From Gossypium raimondii (Eukaryota; Streptophyta; Magnoliopsida; Malvales; Malvaceae), in the NCBI RefSeq assembly GCF_025698545.1, contig NC_068565.1:5766001-5830000 (forward strand): a stretch of 64,000 nt of DNA, given 5' to 3'. Shown one piece after another: positions 47,201-59,372 of this stretch. A program made the position numbers and the translations under genes. Below the pieces are notes generated by a model. The model had not been told where the DNA came from. It was given only the letters and a program-made list of their open reading frames with translations, and made no database searches. The first letter of the stretch is position 1, and the number at the start of each line of letters is the position of its first letter.

Positions 47201-47818
47201 TGAGAAAAAGAATGCTTGCAAAATAATTCTAATAATCTAAATCATCTTTCAGGCTTCACTAGAGCAAAAGTTCAATACTTTTTAAAAAATAATAATAATA
47301 ATTTCTTATTACCTAACAAGTACAATGGTTTTAAATTTATGGGTGTAAAATTTAAACCCATTTGAATCCCAAATTTCCCCATTTCTTTTAACACATTAGA
47401 TGAGGCTAATCAAGCACCAAGCAAAAGAAGAAGAAGCAGAAACAAGCTAAAAGTTATAACTTGATTTATATTTTACATACTTCCAGTAACTAAAAAGGGG
47501 GGAAAAGATAAATTTATGTTTTAAAGGGTAAATGTTGTCATAGAAAATAAAATCATTATAACAATACCATGTCAGATTGATTATCTCTCTCCAAGTCTAC
47601 AGCGATGTCCTTCATCAAATTCATAGCTTTCCTTATATCCTGAAAAGAAAAAACAAGCTTTCAAATTTACTTTGTAAAACAGAAAACAATTTTCAACTTT
47701 AATGAAAAAAAAAAAAACTTACGGATACAAGCAATTGATTGTCAGAGTTAACAGTGGAAGCCGCGCGTCTGATTCTGGAAGAAACGCCATCAGACCGAGA
47801 TGCCGACGTCGACGCCAT
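44221..47818 (-). CDS. MMS21: SUMO E3 ligase MMS21/HPY2 (SP-RING), SMC5/6 subunit
   Basis: Seven exons, all GT-AG and phase-consistent: 47,818-47,723; 47,639-47,568; 46,828-46,718; 46,600-46,490; 45,066-44,927; 44,539-44,454; 44,375-44,221, encoding 256 residues (Arabidopsis HPY2 is about 249). The N-terminal half is helical (ALVEAHENCLHYSS-like region at about 60-85) and would dock on SMC5. The SP-RING is at about 159-207: Cys161 (KCPLTGK), Cys180 and His182 (SMDCKHIYEK), Cys202 (KCPES) and Cys207. This zinc-binding set positions the SUMO-loaded E2. The enzyme attaches SUMO to nuclear proteins in DNA repair and meristem cell-cycle control, as known for the family. The C-terminal tail is acidic. 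The start ATG is followed by a Ser/Arg-rich MASTSASRSDG. Confidence 0.93.
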
Positions 47819-49896
47819 CTAGGGTTATGGATCGGACCGGAGTGTTCTGCGGGTTCCCGGCACTGAGGTTTTTGGAGTACTGATTTGGAGGGAGAGGGAA
47901 AAAGAGAGGGAAGTCGAAGATATAATTCTAGACAGAAAAACGCTGCGTTTCGATGCCAATAAATGCTGCGTTTGTTCGTCTCTATTTTTATTTGGTGAAA
48001 ACTAAACCTAGTCCCTGTACTTTTGTATATTTAGAGTTGAGTCCCTTTATTTTTATTTTTAAGAATTTAATCTTCCAGCTTTTCAAATTTCAAAACTTAA
48101 GTTTAATTGTTAACACCATTAAAATCATTTTATTAAATTTATTGGTGTGACATTTTGAAATAAAAAAAACTAAGTTATCATGTAATGAAAAATTAATATT
48201 GTAATGAATTTGAATTTAATGGAAAAAAATTCAACTATTTTAACAATTGAAGCAAATAATCAAATTTAAAGTTTAGCTTATTTTCTAAATAAATGAGTTT
48301 AATTAAGTGAATTCGAGTAATTTGATTTTTATTTAAACTTGAGCTTCAAATATGAAGCTCAATCAAACTTAACCTAGCTTTGAATCTCAAATGTAAGTTA
48401 TTTTGAATCTAACTTAAGATCAGCTCTACTACATATTACATATTTGTTTATACAGGTTACAGGTGGTACTAAAAGTAATCGAGTAGAGCTTTGGTGTATT
48501 GGGCAAATTTCTATCTTGTGATAATAATGGGAATATCCTATATATAAGACTGAAGAGGATCTTGGAGGTTAGTATGAATGCTTTATCATAGTAATGTGAT
48601 GAATGTAATCAGAATTAAAATTATGATATGCGGCGAGATGTAACTTGGGACATATTTTTAGTAGATCTCCTCAAGATTTGGTGGTGGTCTAAACGACTTT
48701 TTATAAGAACAAGATCTGCTTCTTTTGCTGAGATACTTGTGTATAACAATTGGCCCTAAGTGATACAGTAAAGTTTTGGAAACGGTGAAACTTTGGTGCA
48801 ATGGATGGGTGGCGATGTTGTATTGCTGTTAGTGAAGTTGAGAATGTAAATGTGTGATTTCTTCTTTTGAATCCATCCTACCTTTATTGGAGTATGCAAG
48901 TGATAGTTGTCTTCCTCATGTTATTTGTTGATTGTGAGGCAATAATTATGTATTTTTTTTGTCAACTTTGTTGAAGACACCACCAATTGACTTGAAAAAG
49001 GTGACCCTAATCTATTTGAATTAAGTTTGAACTTTAGAATTATTATTATATCGATTTTGATAGAATAATATTAAATATTATATGAAAAATTTTATCTCAA
49101 ATCCCCATTTGAATAGATGAATTTGTTAAAACTGACATTACCAGGTTCAGAACTTACCTAATATTCTATTTATTACAAAGTTAGGGTCAAATTAAGCTTA
49201 AGCTTAAAACATTTGGGTCAAGAAAATTAATTTTTATGATTCTCTATATTCAAAAATAATAAGTGTTTCGATTAAAATTAGAGTGGAACTCAAAAGAAAA
49301 AGATTTCATTTATAAAATTCAAATCCCAAATCAGAGTTTTAATTATTAGAGTGTATTTATTTAATATTCACAGCTAATGAATGTGTAAGGCTGTAATGCA
49401 AGTACCATTTAATGTGGAGTATTTTCTTTATTCAATAACCTCATATAGAAACAATTAATATAAACTTGAAAATTACATTACACTTCATCTATTGAATTGA
49501 TTAAATTAAATTATTTAATAATTAAACAAATTCAAAACTTTAGAATCATAACTCTCTTAAAAAGAAGCAGTCAAGAATTTAAACAATATTAAATTTACAT
49601 TATGTTACCTAACATGATGAATTAAAATGCTTGGGTCATTGGTTTTCAATTTTGATGTTGAATTTGAAGAGGTACATAATCACTTATGGGCTGATATTTA
49701 ATGTTCTACTAATAAATAAATTTTAAAGTAGCTTTTAGTTATTGAAAAGAAATTGAATTTAGTTATTTAATTCCATACATGATACATATACTACCTATGT
49801 GAAATCATAAATTAAGACAGCTTTCAAAAACCACCAACTTGGTTACCTTCAATTAATACCTATCAATTGTTCACTTTTAAATATTATTTTTTCTTA

Positions 49897-50028
49897 GGGT
49901 GAGTTTAGATGGGCGGTATGTTTATCCATGGTTAGTGTAAAAACAGCGGTGACAATGAGATTAAATACTGTAACGTGAGATAAAAAATAAACTAAACGCA
50001 CCGCACCCCATCGTCCATCCAAATCCAC
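49897..50028. mobile_element. MITE, second copy of the 16,701 family
   Basis: Starts GGGTGAGTTTAGATGGGCGG and ends TCGTCCATCCAAATCCAC, imperfect inverted termini. The interior shares GTTAGTGTAAAAACAGCGG and TACTGTAACGTGAGATAAA with the copy at 16,701-16,849. A TTA precedes it at 49,894-49,896, and TTA occurs again at 50,031-50,033, but the exact right border is unclear. Confidence 0.6.
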
Positions 50029-50064
50029 TATTAATCAACTAATTATAGCATTTTACAGTTTACA

Positions 50065-50067
<3 letters not shown>

Positions 50068-50117
<50 letters not shown>
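50068..50117. repeat. (TA)n microsatellite
   Basis: About 25 uninterrupted TA units. Confidence 0.95.
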
Positions 50118-50120
<3 letters not shown>

Positions 50121-51602
50121 CAAACACTTTTTAAGCAAGAGCAAATTATTCCCACTCACATATTACAACTCAATTCATGATGTGTGGATTCTATTTAGAT
50201 TTATTTTAGTTTTTTTTTCCAATAGATTTATTCTAATTTAGGTTCAGATATTTTTCTAATCATTAGCCTAATTGTGTATTGTAAAGATTGATTATTGTTG
50301 AGTGGAGGTCAGACTTTCTTGAAAAAAGTCTTCGAAGGGTCGTCAACTTGGGAGATGACAAACCCCTCAATGGAAAGTATTGTCCTCGTGTCATGGTTTT
50401 GTCTCCGGTCTCCATGAAAAGTTGTTGTATGGTTCACAAAGAGGGTTGCCTCGATTGGTGGAGATACGACCTGCAAGAGCTTAGGGGAGAAGCGTTAGTA
50501 TTGTGCACAATATTAATCATGGAGAAGACAAGTACAGGGATTCGAACCACCTACCGAGGTATATGTAGCCTTTACATTGCAACCATGGTACATATGCGTT
50601 GGTCGGTGGTTTGAATCTTTGCACTCGCACTCTCCATAATTTATATTTTACACAATAGTAACACCTCTCTCGAGTCTTGCAAATATCACTAGTCAAGGAA
50701 CCCCCCTTCATGAATTGTACGATGACTTTCCGCAAAGGCTGAGGACAAAATCCCGACATAGGGATAATACTTTCGATTATTGAGAGCAATGTCAATTACC
50801 TAATAGACAACACTTCAAAGACTTCTGTCGAAGGAATTGGTCCTACTCAACAATTATGATTACAACTATTTGAATGTATTGATTCTAACTACAATTATCT
50901 TTTTACTTGTACTTATACTTATATAAATATATTTGCAAAAGTATAAAATAGAAAAGGAGATAATTTAGAGAAAGATTCTACTGTGTTAGAACGGAGAAAA
51001 GACAGAAAATGATTGATTTTTATTTTTATTTTGCTATAAGGTGAAAATGATTGACTACCAAAGAATGATGCATGCATGACTGTCGAAGGGATTTAATTTG
51101 TCTAAGATGCCACTTGCATTGAACATTAAGTTGGATGAAAACAAGCAATTATGAAGGTCAAAAATCATTTTGCCAATATGTAGGACAAATTTATCATCAT
51201 TCCCAAAAAATCCAAATCTTGTTTCATGATTTTTTTTTTTTAAATTGAAAATTTATGTGAAACATTTTATAATTTTTAGTTTCACTTGTGGGGAATTAAA
51301 AATTCAATTGTCAATTATATCGATGACATTTTGATGATCTATATAGCATGGTTTCTACAAAATTAACACTAAAAATAAATCCTAAAAAAGATTCTTGAAC
51401 CCCACAGCTTCGATTCACTGCATAATTTAGCCATTGAATAATATATATAATTGCCTTACACTTTTTTTTTTCCTTCTAACCAAACACACCCTAGAAACTC
51501 TTTCTACTATTTTCTTATAAATTTAAGACACCCAACAAGGAACATGTTATTGCACCATCAATACAATAAACAAAAAAAGATCAAATTTCCCATAAACCAA
51601 GC

Positions 51603-52136
51603 TTAACTCCAAGTTGACCTATCACCACCAATCAAACAAGCATAGAGTTCATCAATTTGCAGCACTTCATGATCTTCATGAAAGCTCGAGCTTCCCCCTT
51701 CTTCACTAGACCCTGTCGAATTGCAAGAAACAAAGTAGTTAAGAGGCTGGTCTTGTTGTTGTTGATGGTGATGATGATTAGCTCTTTGATTATTATTCAT
51801 GGCAAACATAGTCTCTTGAGCTTTCCTCAACTCTTCTTGAAGATACTTGACATCTTTCTCGAGCCTTCTTTTTTCAGACAATGCATTCTCGAGTTTCACT
51901 TGAAGTGTGTTGCAATCGAGTTCCATGCTCTGTGTCTTCCATCGGGCTCGCTTGTTTTGGTACCAAATCGCCACTTGTCTTGGTGGAACACCCAGCTGGT
52001 TAGCGAGTTGAAGCTTGAGCTCTGGTTCAAGCTTCTTGTTGGCACTGAAACTTCTCTCTAGCAACCTTACTTGCTCTTGGTTTAGCCTCTTTTTATTGTA
52101 TTTTGGGGAATATAGTCTTTGGCTTTGGAAATCCAT
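51603..52136 (-). CDS. HB52: HD-Zip class I transcription factor, ATHB52-like
   Basis: A single-exon frame of 177 residues. ATG at 52,136 gives the start MDFQSQ; upstream codons of the frame lack another good ATG context. The homeodomain spans about 14-69 ([16 protein letters not shown], recognition helix with [13 protein letters not shown] at 55-67). The DNA-contacting Asn61 is kept, while the usual Phe of WFQN is Tyr59. A leucine zipper follows directly (about 71-107, heptads through [19 protein letters not shown]), which defines HD-Zip proteins; lack of a START domain and small size place it in class I. A His/Gln run (HHHHQQQQ, 121-128) and an acidic tail with IDELYACL are seen, the latter also in Arabidopsis HB52. 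It would bind CAATNATTG-type sites as a dimer in the nucleus. HB52 works in ethylene/auxin root growth in Arabidopsis; extension here is inference. Confidence 0.92.
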   Translation of the reverse strand: MDFQSQRLYSPKYNKKRLNQEQVRLLERSFSANKKLEPELKLQLANQLGVPPRQVAIWYQNKRARWKTQSMELDCNTLQVKLENALSEKRRLEKDVKYLQEELRKAQETMFAMNNNQRANHHHHQQQQDQPLNYFVSCNSTGSSEEGGSSSFHEDHEVLQIDELYACLIGGDRSTWS

Positions 52137-53450
52137 AATTTTGAGAGACCTAAAGAAAGTAAATTTGGGTTGGGAATTTTCTAGTGGCTTGATAACCCTA
52201 TATATATACATAAATATATATATGTATCAAGTTTTGATTAAGCCATTGAAGAAGGGGGGTCCTACCAAAATATGAAAAGGATATGTGAAGAAGAAATAGA
52301 AGAAGAGAGAGTAAGTAGGCTAGGCGGCTTACATATAGCATTCAACTCATGCATAGGTATGGTCTTCACGTGGATTGGTCCTACTCATGCAAATATATAT
52401 AATATGTTATCTTATAGTATTAAAGATTAGATATATGATTTGGTGAAAATTAAAATTAATTATTTGTTTTTCTTTTTTTTTTAAAATTCATTGCATCGAT
52501 CCAAAACATATCTAAAATAAATCTCTCCAACATACCACTGATCTTTTTTAAAAAATTGTGAAAAAGTGGGGAATAAATAAAATACATATATATAGCTACT
52601 TAATCGATTCTTGATAAGATGATTGATTAAATCAAACCCTTGAATATATATATATAAAAAAGGCTCTATTTTAATAAATATTTTAATGCACGACTTGTAA
52701 GAAAATTTACGTGAGTGAATGGGAACATATAGAGTCTCATCATACCATTACAACGAAAGCTATACATAAGCAATTGTTTCAAACTCAAGTGTCCATATAT
52801 GGACCGAATCCTTTTACTTTCTCAAAGAAGAAAGAAAAATAAAATAAATAGAACAAAGTAAAAGTCATACAAACCAACTTGCTTCATTTGGAAATAGATA
52901 ATATATATATATATACACACCTGCATTTTGGAGTTGTTAATATTTGACTGTAAGATTGAACCAAAAAATATGTATATATTTTGACTATCAGAGTCACATT
53001 TTGATCAGAACTGGCGGCCGACATTGCAACATAAAAAAAATAGGTAATAATATTGCAAAGGACTTGAAGGTACGAAAACCATTAGATGCATGCTCTCTCA
53101 ATTGAAGATGAAATGTATGATAGCGTTTCCTTTTAAGAATATATTCTGGATGCTGTACACTGCTCTTTGAGTTCAATTTTTATAAGAACAAAAAGTTTTA
53201 ACATAAGCACTTAATTGAGATAAAAAAAAAAAAAGTCATTGAATATTGAAGCTTAACTCAGATACTTAATTGAGGTTAAAAGGAAACTTAAGTATCAAGT
53301 TAAAAAAATTGTGGTACCAAATACCAAATTGAACATTAAAGCAAAATTTAAGTACTAAATAGTATATTAATAACTTGGTTTTAAAATGTGTTTTCTGGGT
53401 TTAATTGGTGGGAATCATATTCTCATTGCTAAAAAATCATTAATTTTTTT
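52137..53450. other. HD-Zip upstream region and AT-rich intergenic DNA
   Basis: 52,137-52,400 contains the likely leader and promoter of the HD-Zip gene, with TATATATACATAAATATATA at about 52,200. The rest has short TA runs (52,640; 52,895) and no credible frame. Confidence 0.45.
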
Positions 53451-53451
53451 A

Positions 53452-53812
53452 GAGATAATTGCACCAGACATCCCCAAATTATTAGCCTTATTCTAAGCTG
53501 GTCCTCAAACTTTAAAATATTCTAATTGCATCCTCAAACTATCGATGTTATATCAAAAAGGTTCTTCCATTACTAAAATCGTTAATTTAACCGTAAGACA
53601 TCAAATCTTACGTGACAATAAAAATTTTTCATTTTAAACTATTTCACATAAAATTTCATGTGTCATTTAATTGTTAAATTAATGATTTCAATAATAGAAT
53701 AACCTTATTGCTATCACATTGATAGTTTGAGAATGTAATTAGAATATTTTAAAGTTTAAGGACCAATTTAGAATAAAAATCATAGTCTAGGGATGTTTAG
53801 TGCAATTATCTC
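53452..53812. mobile_element. Foldback MITE A (copy 1), ~360 bp
   Basis: The left arm GAGATAATTGCACCAGACATC is the reverse complement, with few mismatches, of the right arm GATGTTTAGTGCAATTATCTC. Pairing continues through AAATTATTAGCCTTATTCTAA, CCTCAAACTTTAAAATATTC and the CTATCGATG centre, so almost the whole element is one long hairpin of about 150 bp per arm. Confidence 0.85.
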
Positions 53813-54102
53813 ATATTCTTAAGAATGTAACTTTATTTTAAGAGATTTTTGTTCATATCTTTTCTTCGAATTACTTTTCCGGAATGTGATTATTCGACAA
53901 ATTAGATATAGTACAAAATTATCATTTTTAATTATTTTTACAAAATAATTTTTTAACGGTAAATTCATAAAAAATAATTTATTTAAATTTATTTTAAGTA
54001 CTATCAAATTAAATCAGTTTACATTCTAATTCAAATATATTTTCAATATTCTAAATATATTTTCTATTTAATCATATACTAATAATATAAATGTATATTA
54101 AA

Positions 54103-54626
54103 GAGTTAATTACATCAAACATCCCCAAATTATGACACTCATTCTAAATTGACCCTAAGCTTCAAAATATTCTAATTACATCCCTAAACTATCGATATAA
54201 TACCAATTAGGTCCTTTCATTATTGAAACCATTAAATGACACATAAAAGCTTATGAGACTTAATTTAAAATATTTTTTAAATAAAAGTAAAATGTTGCCG
54301 CATAATTTTTAAACTAAAAACTAAAAATATAAGTAAAGTAGAAAAATAGAGTAAAATATAGTTTTCATAAAAACTTCAAAAACCTCAAATCTAAGATTTT
54401 TAAAGCACATATTTTCACAATATTCATTGTTCTTTAAAATTTTATTTTTAAATTGTGTTACATAGGATATGGCGTCTCATTTAATTGTTAAATTGACAAT
54501 TTTAGTAATGGAATGACCTTATTGACATAACGTCAATGGTTTGAGGATGTAATTATAGAATGTTTAAAGTTTAAGGAGCAATTTAAAACGAGGACCATAG
54601 TTTGAGATGTTTGGTGGAATTAACTC
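54103..54626. mobile_element. Foldback MITE A (copy 2), ~520 bp
   Basis: Same family as 53,452-53,812: GAGTTAATTACATCAAACATC at the left and GATGTTTGGTGGAATTAACTC at the right, with CTTCAAAATATTCTAATTAC and its partner inside. Copy 2 has an extra ~150 bp loop (54,240-54,460) rich in AAAACTAAAAATATAAG. Confidence 0.8.
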
Positions 54627-54639
54627 ATATAAAATGTTG

Positions 54640-57146
54640 AGATAAATATATTAATTTTTTAAATAAAATAAATATTATTTAAAAATAAGTAGATTAAGAA
54701 AATAAATATGATTTATTTTTATAATATATCAAATATTATAATATTACTTATTCGATTATTACATTCTTAAAACCACATTCCATTAAAATAATGAAATAAG
54801 AAAGCAGCGGCATTATTTTTATTTAAAATAAATAAATATTATTTAGAAAATAAATAGATTAAGCAACACATGTTATTATTTATAAACTATAATTTGTTAA
54901 TAATAAAATTATCGAAACACATTAAAATTAATCATTTGTATTTTATTTGAAGTTGGTAATTTTGAAAATTATACCCACATTTTCTATAAGTATTTAATGA
55001 AACCATTGTAATTTTCCTAAAATTTTAATTAACAATTTTTTATATATATCTCAAATATTATAATATTACTTTTCTGATAATTACATCCTTAAAATTCGCA
55101 TTCCATTAAAATATTGACATAAGGAAAGCACCAACATCACTTTATAGTTATATTATCAAAGCTTATTCAATTGGTAAAGATTATTCCAAAATGTTCACAT
55201 TTGCTAAAATTATATATTTTTATTAATTATAAATATGATCTTATAGGAATATATATACACTTCAAAGTTATATGGATTCCACTTTAAAATATTAATTCAC
55301 TTTATTATAAACGAATATTTGATGTGTTGTTAGTGCATAAGTTTCAAGAAAAGGATTGTATGAAACAAATATGTCATATCATCTCGTATCCATTTTCGAT
55401 AGTTTAATGTCACATCAAGAACTTTATCATGAAAAAATCAAATCCAAATGAAAATCTTAAAATTCGGGATGAAATTATGATGTGGTATTAAACTATTGGA
55501 AAATAGATAATATCCTATTCCGTACAATCATTTCTCTAAATTCCATACATCATTAGTGAATAATAACATGACACATCAACCTTAAATGAAATAAAAACAA
55601 TGGAGGACTTATAAATAAATTTTAATAACTTTATTAATATTTACTATTAATAATTATTTATAAGCCTCAACTATTTTTGTTGTTTTAATAACAAGATGTC
55701 ATATTATTATTCATTGGTGATGCATGAAATTTATGTACTAACGGTGCACATCAAATATTATTCCTTAATTATCTAATTGAATTGAGCAAATTGATTTCAA
55801 GTATTTTAATGTTAGACTCTAATAATTCATAAGCTTGATAGGTTTTATATTTTCAGTTAGCGAAAACAAGTTTTATATTTTAATTAATAATAAACATTTT
55901 AAATAAAAATTGAGTTTGAACTTGAACTTGATTATAAATAATTGAATTTGAAGTTCTATACTATTATTTAAAGAGTTGATTGTGTTGACATTTCCCATTA
56001 ATCGAATCCCAACTCAATTAAAGATTTACCATAAGCTCATTCTTTTTATAAAATAACAAACATTACTATAAAAATATTTATATCATTTTATATTTTGTGT
56101 AAAATCTAGAAAAAAACTCATTATACTATTATTTAACAAGTAAACCGAGTTGATATTGTCCATCAATCGAGTTCCAACTCGTTAAGAAATTACCAAAACT
56201 CATTCTTTTATAAACTACCAAACATTACTATGATCGTGTATTTCTATAATTTTGTACTTTGTGTGAAATCTAAAAAAAACATATGATAAATTTTAACTTA
56301 AAACACCATTGTCTTCAATATTAACAATACCCTAATCATGTCCCTTTCAAGAAGAAAACAATATATAGTCAACATTTGAATCCTTGTTATTATTTTATTT
56401 AAATAAAAATAAGTAATAACCATAAAGCCTCAGCAATTTTAACTGTGGGTTCCATAGACCCCTACAAAAATATTATAAGTTCATTAACAGCCGACATAAC
56501 ATGTGCATGGGATTTTCAGAGAGTTTTTTCAAACCCCAAAAAACTCTGTTCTTTCCAACAATTTTTGTCACCCTTTATTGTTTTTTTGGATGAGGATCGA
56601 GAGAGAGATATTATAAGACTAAATGCATGAATATGGCAAACTTTAATTTCATGAAATTGTTAAATCTTTTCAATCAGACACTGCAATACTTTTGTATCCC
56701 TAAAGCTCAACTTTTTTTGTTCTGTTATGGGACCAGATCATTGTAGCAGTTTAAGTGCATGAATTTGGTCTTTTGGTCGCCTTAAAAAGACAACATCAAG
56801 CGTTTTTTTTTCCTTCCAAACAACACACAACAAGACAACTGCCTTATAATTATAATAATTTGATCGAATTTTTTAACTAAACAAGGTTGTGTGAAAATTT
56901 TATGATAACACGAAATTAGAGGGTTGTGAAAATATTGATAAAATTAAAAAAAAAAAGCCATGATAAAATCCCCATTGTTTGGGGTTAAATCATTTTGAAA
57001 AAAGGTGTTGTTTTGTGGGGCGACAGGGTTCCCCGCAGTTGCATTTGGATGATTTGGTGGTTGAACACTCTGTACATGCACCTCTAATTAGTGATGTTAG
57101 CCCGCGGGGCCTCCTCCTTTCCTGAAGCATCTAAGACCCTTTCTTC
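54640..57146. other. AT-rich intergenic region, no gene seen
   Basis: No supported gene. Two similar stretches of roughly 200 bp occur near 54,640-54,790 and 54,825-55,100, sharing TATCAAATATTATAATATTACTT and CATTCCATTAAAATA phrases. Two further related phrases, AGTAAACCGAGTTGATATTG (56,140) and GAGTTGATTGTGTTGACATT (55,975), suggest an old local duplication. The 61-codon frame at 56,445 looks like chance. Confidence 0.4.
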
Positions 57147-58326
57147 GGGTTAATTTCATATTGGTCCCCAGATTTTAAAACATTTAATTTAGATTTTAAA
57201 CTATTAGTATTGTATCAATCAAGTTCTTTTGTCGATTGTATCAATCAAGTTGTTTTTGTCAATTTAGCCATTAGTTTGGACGTTAAATGCTAACTTAAAT
57301 AAGATGTGGAAATTAGATAATAGTAAATTAGATAATATATTTGTCACAATTTAAAAAAAGAACGACAATAATATGATTTGAATTCGAAATCTTTAATTAC
57401 TAATATCAGAGTTTCAATCGTAACTAAAAAAATATTTGGATATAAAATGAAAATAAAATATTTGGGAAAAAATTACGAGCAAGAGTTATAAAATAAGATC
57501 TCGACGTCGTGAAGATGACTCTAAAAAAAGCCTGGACTGAAGTGGATATTCATTGTCGTAGAAATTGTTATCATAAATTTCTTTCCCAATTGCATTAATG
57601 GTGGGTTGAAATTGGACAAGGTTTTGAAAAGGATAGATTGAGAGAGATAGCAGCTGTGTCTGAGGCCAAGTTGATTTCACTGTCCAAAAATGTGTCGCTT
57701 GTTGATGACAAAGACTTGTCCAAATTAATCACTACCCTCACTCTTCTGAAAGAAAAGACATTTTAAATAGGTGTTGGGTTTTTAATTTCTAGTCCATGAC
57801 AATGTACTTTGTAACACTTAGGCCCACCTTTCTTTTATTGACAGTGAAATAATGGAATTTTTTAAAATTATATCTTTTATTGTAATTGAGTCATCAAAGT
57901 ATCAATAACTCCTTCTTAACCCATAAATAAGAGGATAATACGTTTCAACGCACTCACACCCATATCCTCCTGCATCGGTAACAATGCACATGCCAATCGA
58001 GCTAAGACTCAATCAGCAGCCAAATGATAACTTTAATATGATGTGGATATGTTTAAAATAATGGATCAAATTATAAACCCTTGTAAATTTTATTAACATA
58101 ATTTTTATTTTAATAAACTATATCTAAATTGTTCATGCAATATGCATAGAGACACATATATTCACAATTTTTAAAATATATTATACATTTAATATTTAAA
58201 TTGATAGATGTGTAAATAAAGGGCATGATTGATATAATACTAAAACTTTGAAGAATGAATTAAAATGTTTTAAATTTAAAACCAAATTGTAGATGATAGT
58301 TGGGAGATATTTGATTGAATTAACCC
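57147..58326. mobile_element. Foldback element A-like, with large internal insertion
   Basis: GGGTTAATTTCATATTGGTC at the left and GATATTTGATTGAATTAACCC at the right are inverted, and AAAACATTTAATTTAGATTT pairs with the AATTAAAATGTTTTAAATTT phrase near 58,260. The roughly 1 kb between the arms is unrelated AT-rich DNA, so it may be an insertion or two half-copies. Confidence 0.5.
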
Positions 58327-58469
58327 ATTACAATAATTTGGGAAGATGGATTGAATTAACCCATTTCTATTAAATGGGTTTAAATTATTTCGTGATTGAA
58401 CTAAATTAGTATAGTTTTCGATTCATGTTTTGTGTTGGGTTAATTATATTGGACTAATAGTTAAACTAT

Positions 58470-58920
58470 AAGCTTATAAAATGCTCCTAGTTTTTGTACG
58501 ATTTTTATATTTAGAATTTAATCTCCGATTTTTATTTTTAAAATTTAGTCATTCTATTTTTCAATTAAAAATTTAAGTCTAATTGTTAACACTATTAAAA
58601 TTTTTCTGTTAAATTTGTTAGTGTGAAATTCTAAAATTAAAAAAAAGTACTCACTCGATAATCATGTCATAAAAATGGCATTATAATGGACTTGAATTTA
58701 ACAACAAAATTTAATGATCGTAATAATTCTTTAAATTTATGTCAGCATTTTAATTAGAATAAAATATTTAAACTACATTATAAAAGTTAAAGCACCAAAA
58801 TTTAAAAAAATTCAAGTATAAAGATTAAATCTCAAATTTTAACATGGTATAGAGACCAAAATTGAAATTTAACTATCTTTATATAATTAAAAAGTAAAGG
58901 GACTAAAATTGAAAATTAAC
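58470..58920. repeat. Foldback MITE related to the 19,584 family
   Basis: Phrases TTAAGTCTAATTGTTAACAC and TAAATTTGTTAGTGTGAAAT correspond to the centre of the element at 19,584 and the half-copy at 47,995-48,200. The right part (ATGGTATAGAGACCAAAATT) is roughly complementary to the left (TGCTCCTAGTTTTTGTACG). Borders are not clear. Confidence 0.5.
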
Positions 58921-59199
58921 TATTATTTTCAAGAATGCAAAAAAACAAAAAAGCCAACCGGATGTCAAGTTAGGCTCTCTATTACACTTAAAAGAGCTTA
59001 TTCTCAAACAATTTAAATGTCTTTTTTTGTAGTTTTTGCTTTATTTTAGTTCTTTCGTTTTAATAAGTGTTTATTGCATGTTATGCTCATTTTGAGACCC
59101 AAATTGGCTAAATGCGCCATTTGGAACCTAATGATTGATTGAGTGTTGTAGGAATTCGATGGTGGCCCAAAATTGGGCGAGAACATGACCAAGAAAGAC

Positions 59200-59372
59200 T
59201 GCATCGCGATACCGAAGATTGGGTATCGCGATACCCTCAACAGTCCTAAATGAAGAGAAGAATGAAGACCATAGACAATGGTATCGCAATACCTAGCCTC
59301 CAAAGGAACTCCCCATCTTGAAATTGCCGACGATACCGCGATATCCAGACCTTGGGTATCGCGATATCACTG
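59200..59372. repeat. Cluster of TATCGCGATACC motifs
   Basis: Within 170 bp there are five versions: ATCGCGATACCG (59,203), GGGTATCGCGATACCC (59,220), GGTATCGCAATACC (59,279), ATACCGCGATATCC (59,333) and GGGTATCGCGATATC (59,355). The core TATCGCGATA is a perfect palindrome and rare in such AT-rich DNA. The host sequence (59,040-60,360) may be a transposon relic but has no coding evidence. Confidence 0.7.

Larger units (their letters stand above)
47819..51602. other. Intergenic region between SUMO ligase and HD-Zip gene
   Basis: 47,819-47,950 is the SUMO ligase leader (CT/GA-rich, GC-richer than the rest). 47,995-48,200 is half of a foldback MITE family. 48,450-49,000 is less AT-rich but has no frame. 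49,897-50,028 is a MITE, and 50,068-50,117 a TA repeat. 50,288-50,800 has overlapping frames on both strands (108 and 92 codons) with no recognisable motif; I do not call them genes. 51,400-51,600 is the HD-Zip 3' region. Confidence 0.45.

Noticed and set aside
50288-50795. Opposed frames of 108 and 92 codons
   Set aside because: Neither shows a domain, signal or splice context, and they overlap each other; perhaps an old repeat, not a supported gene.
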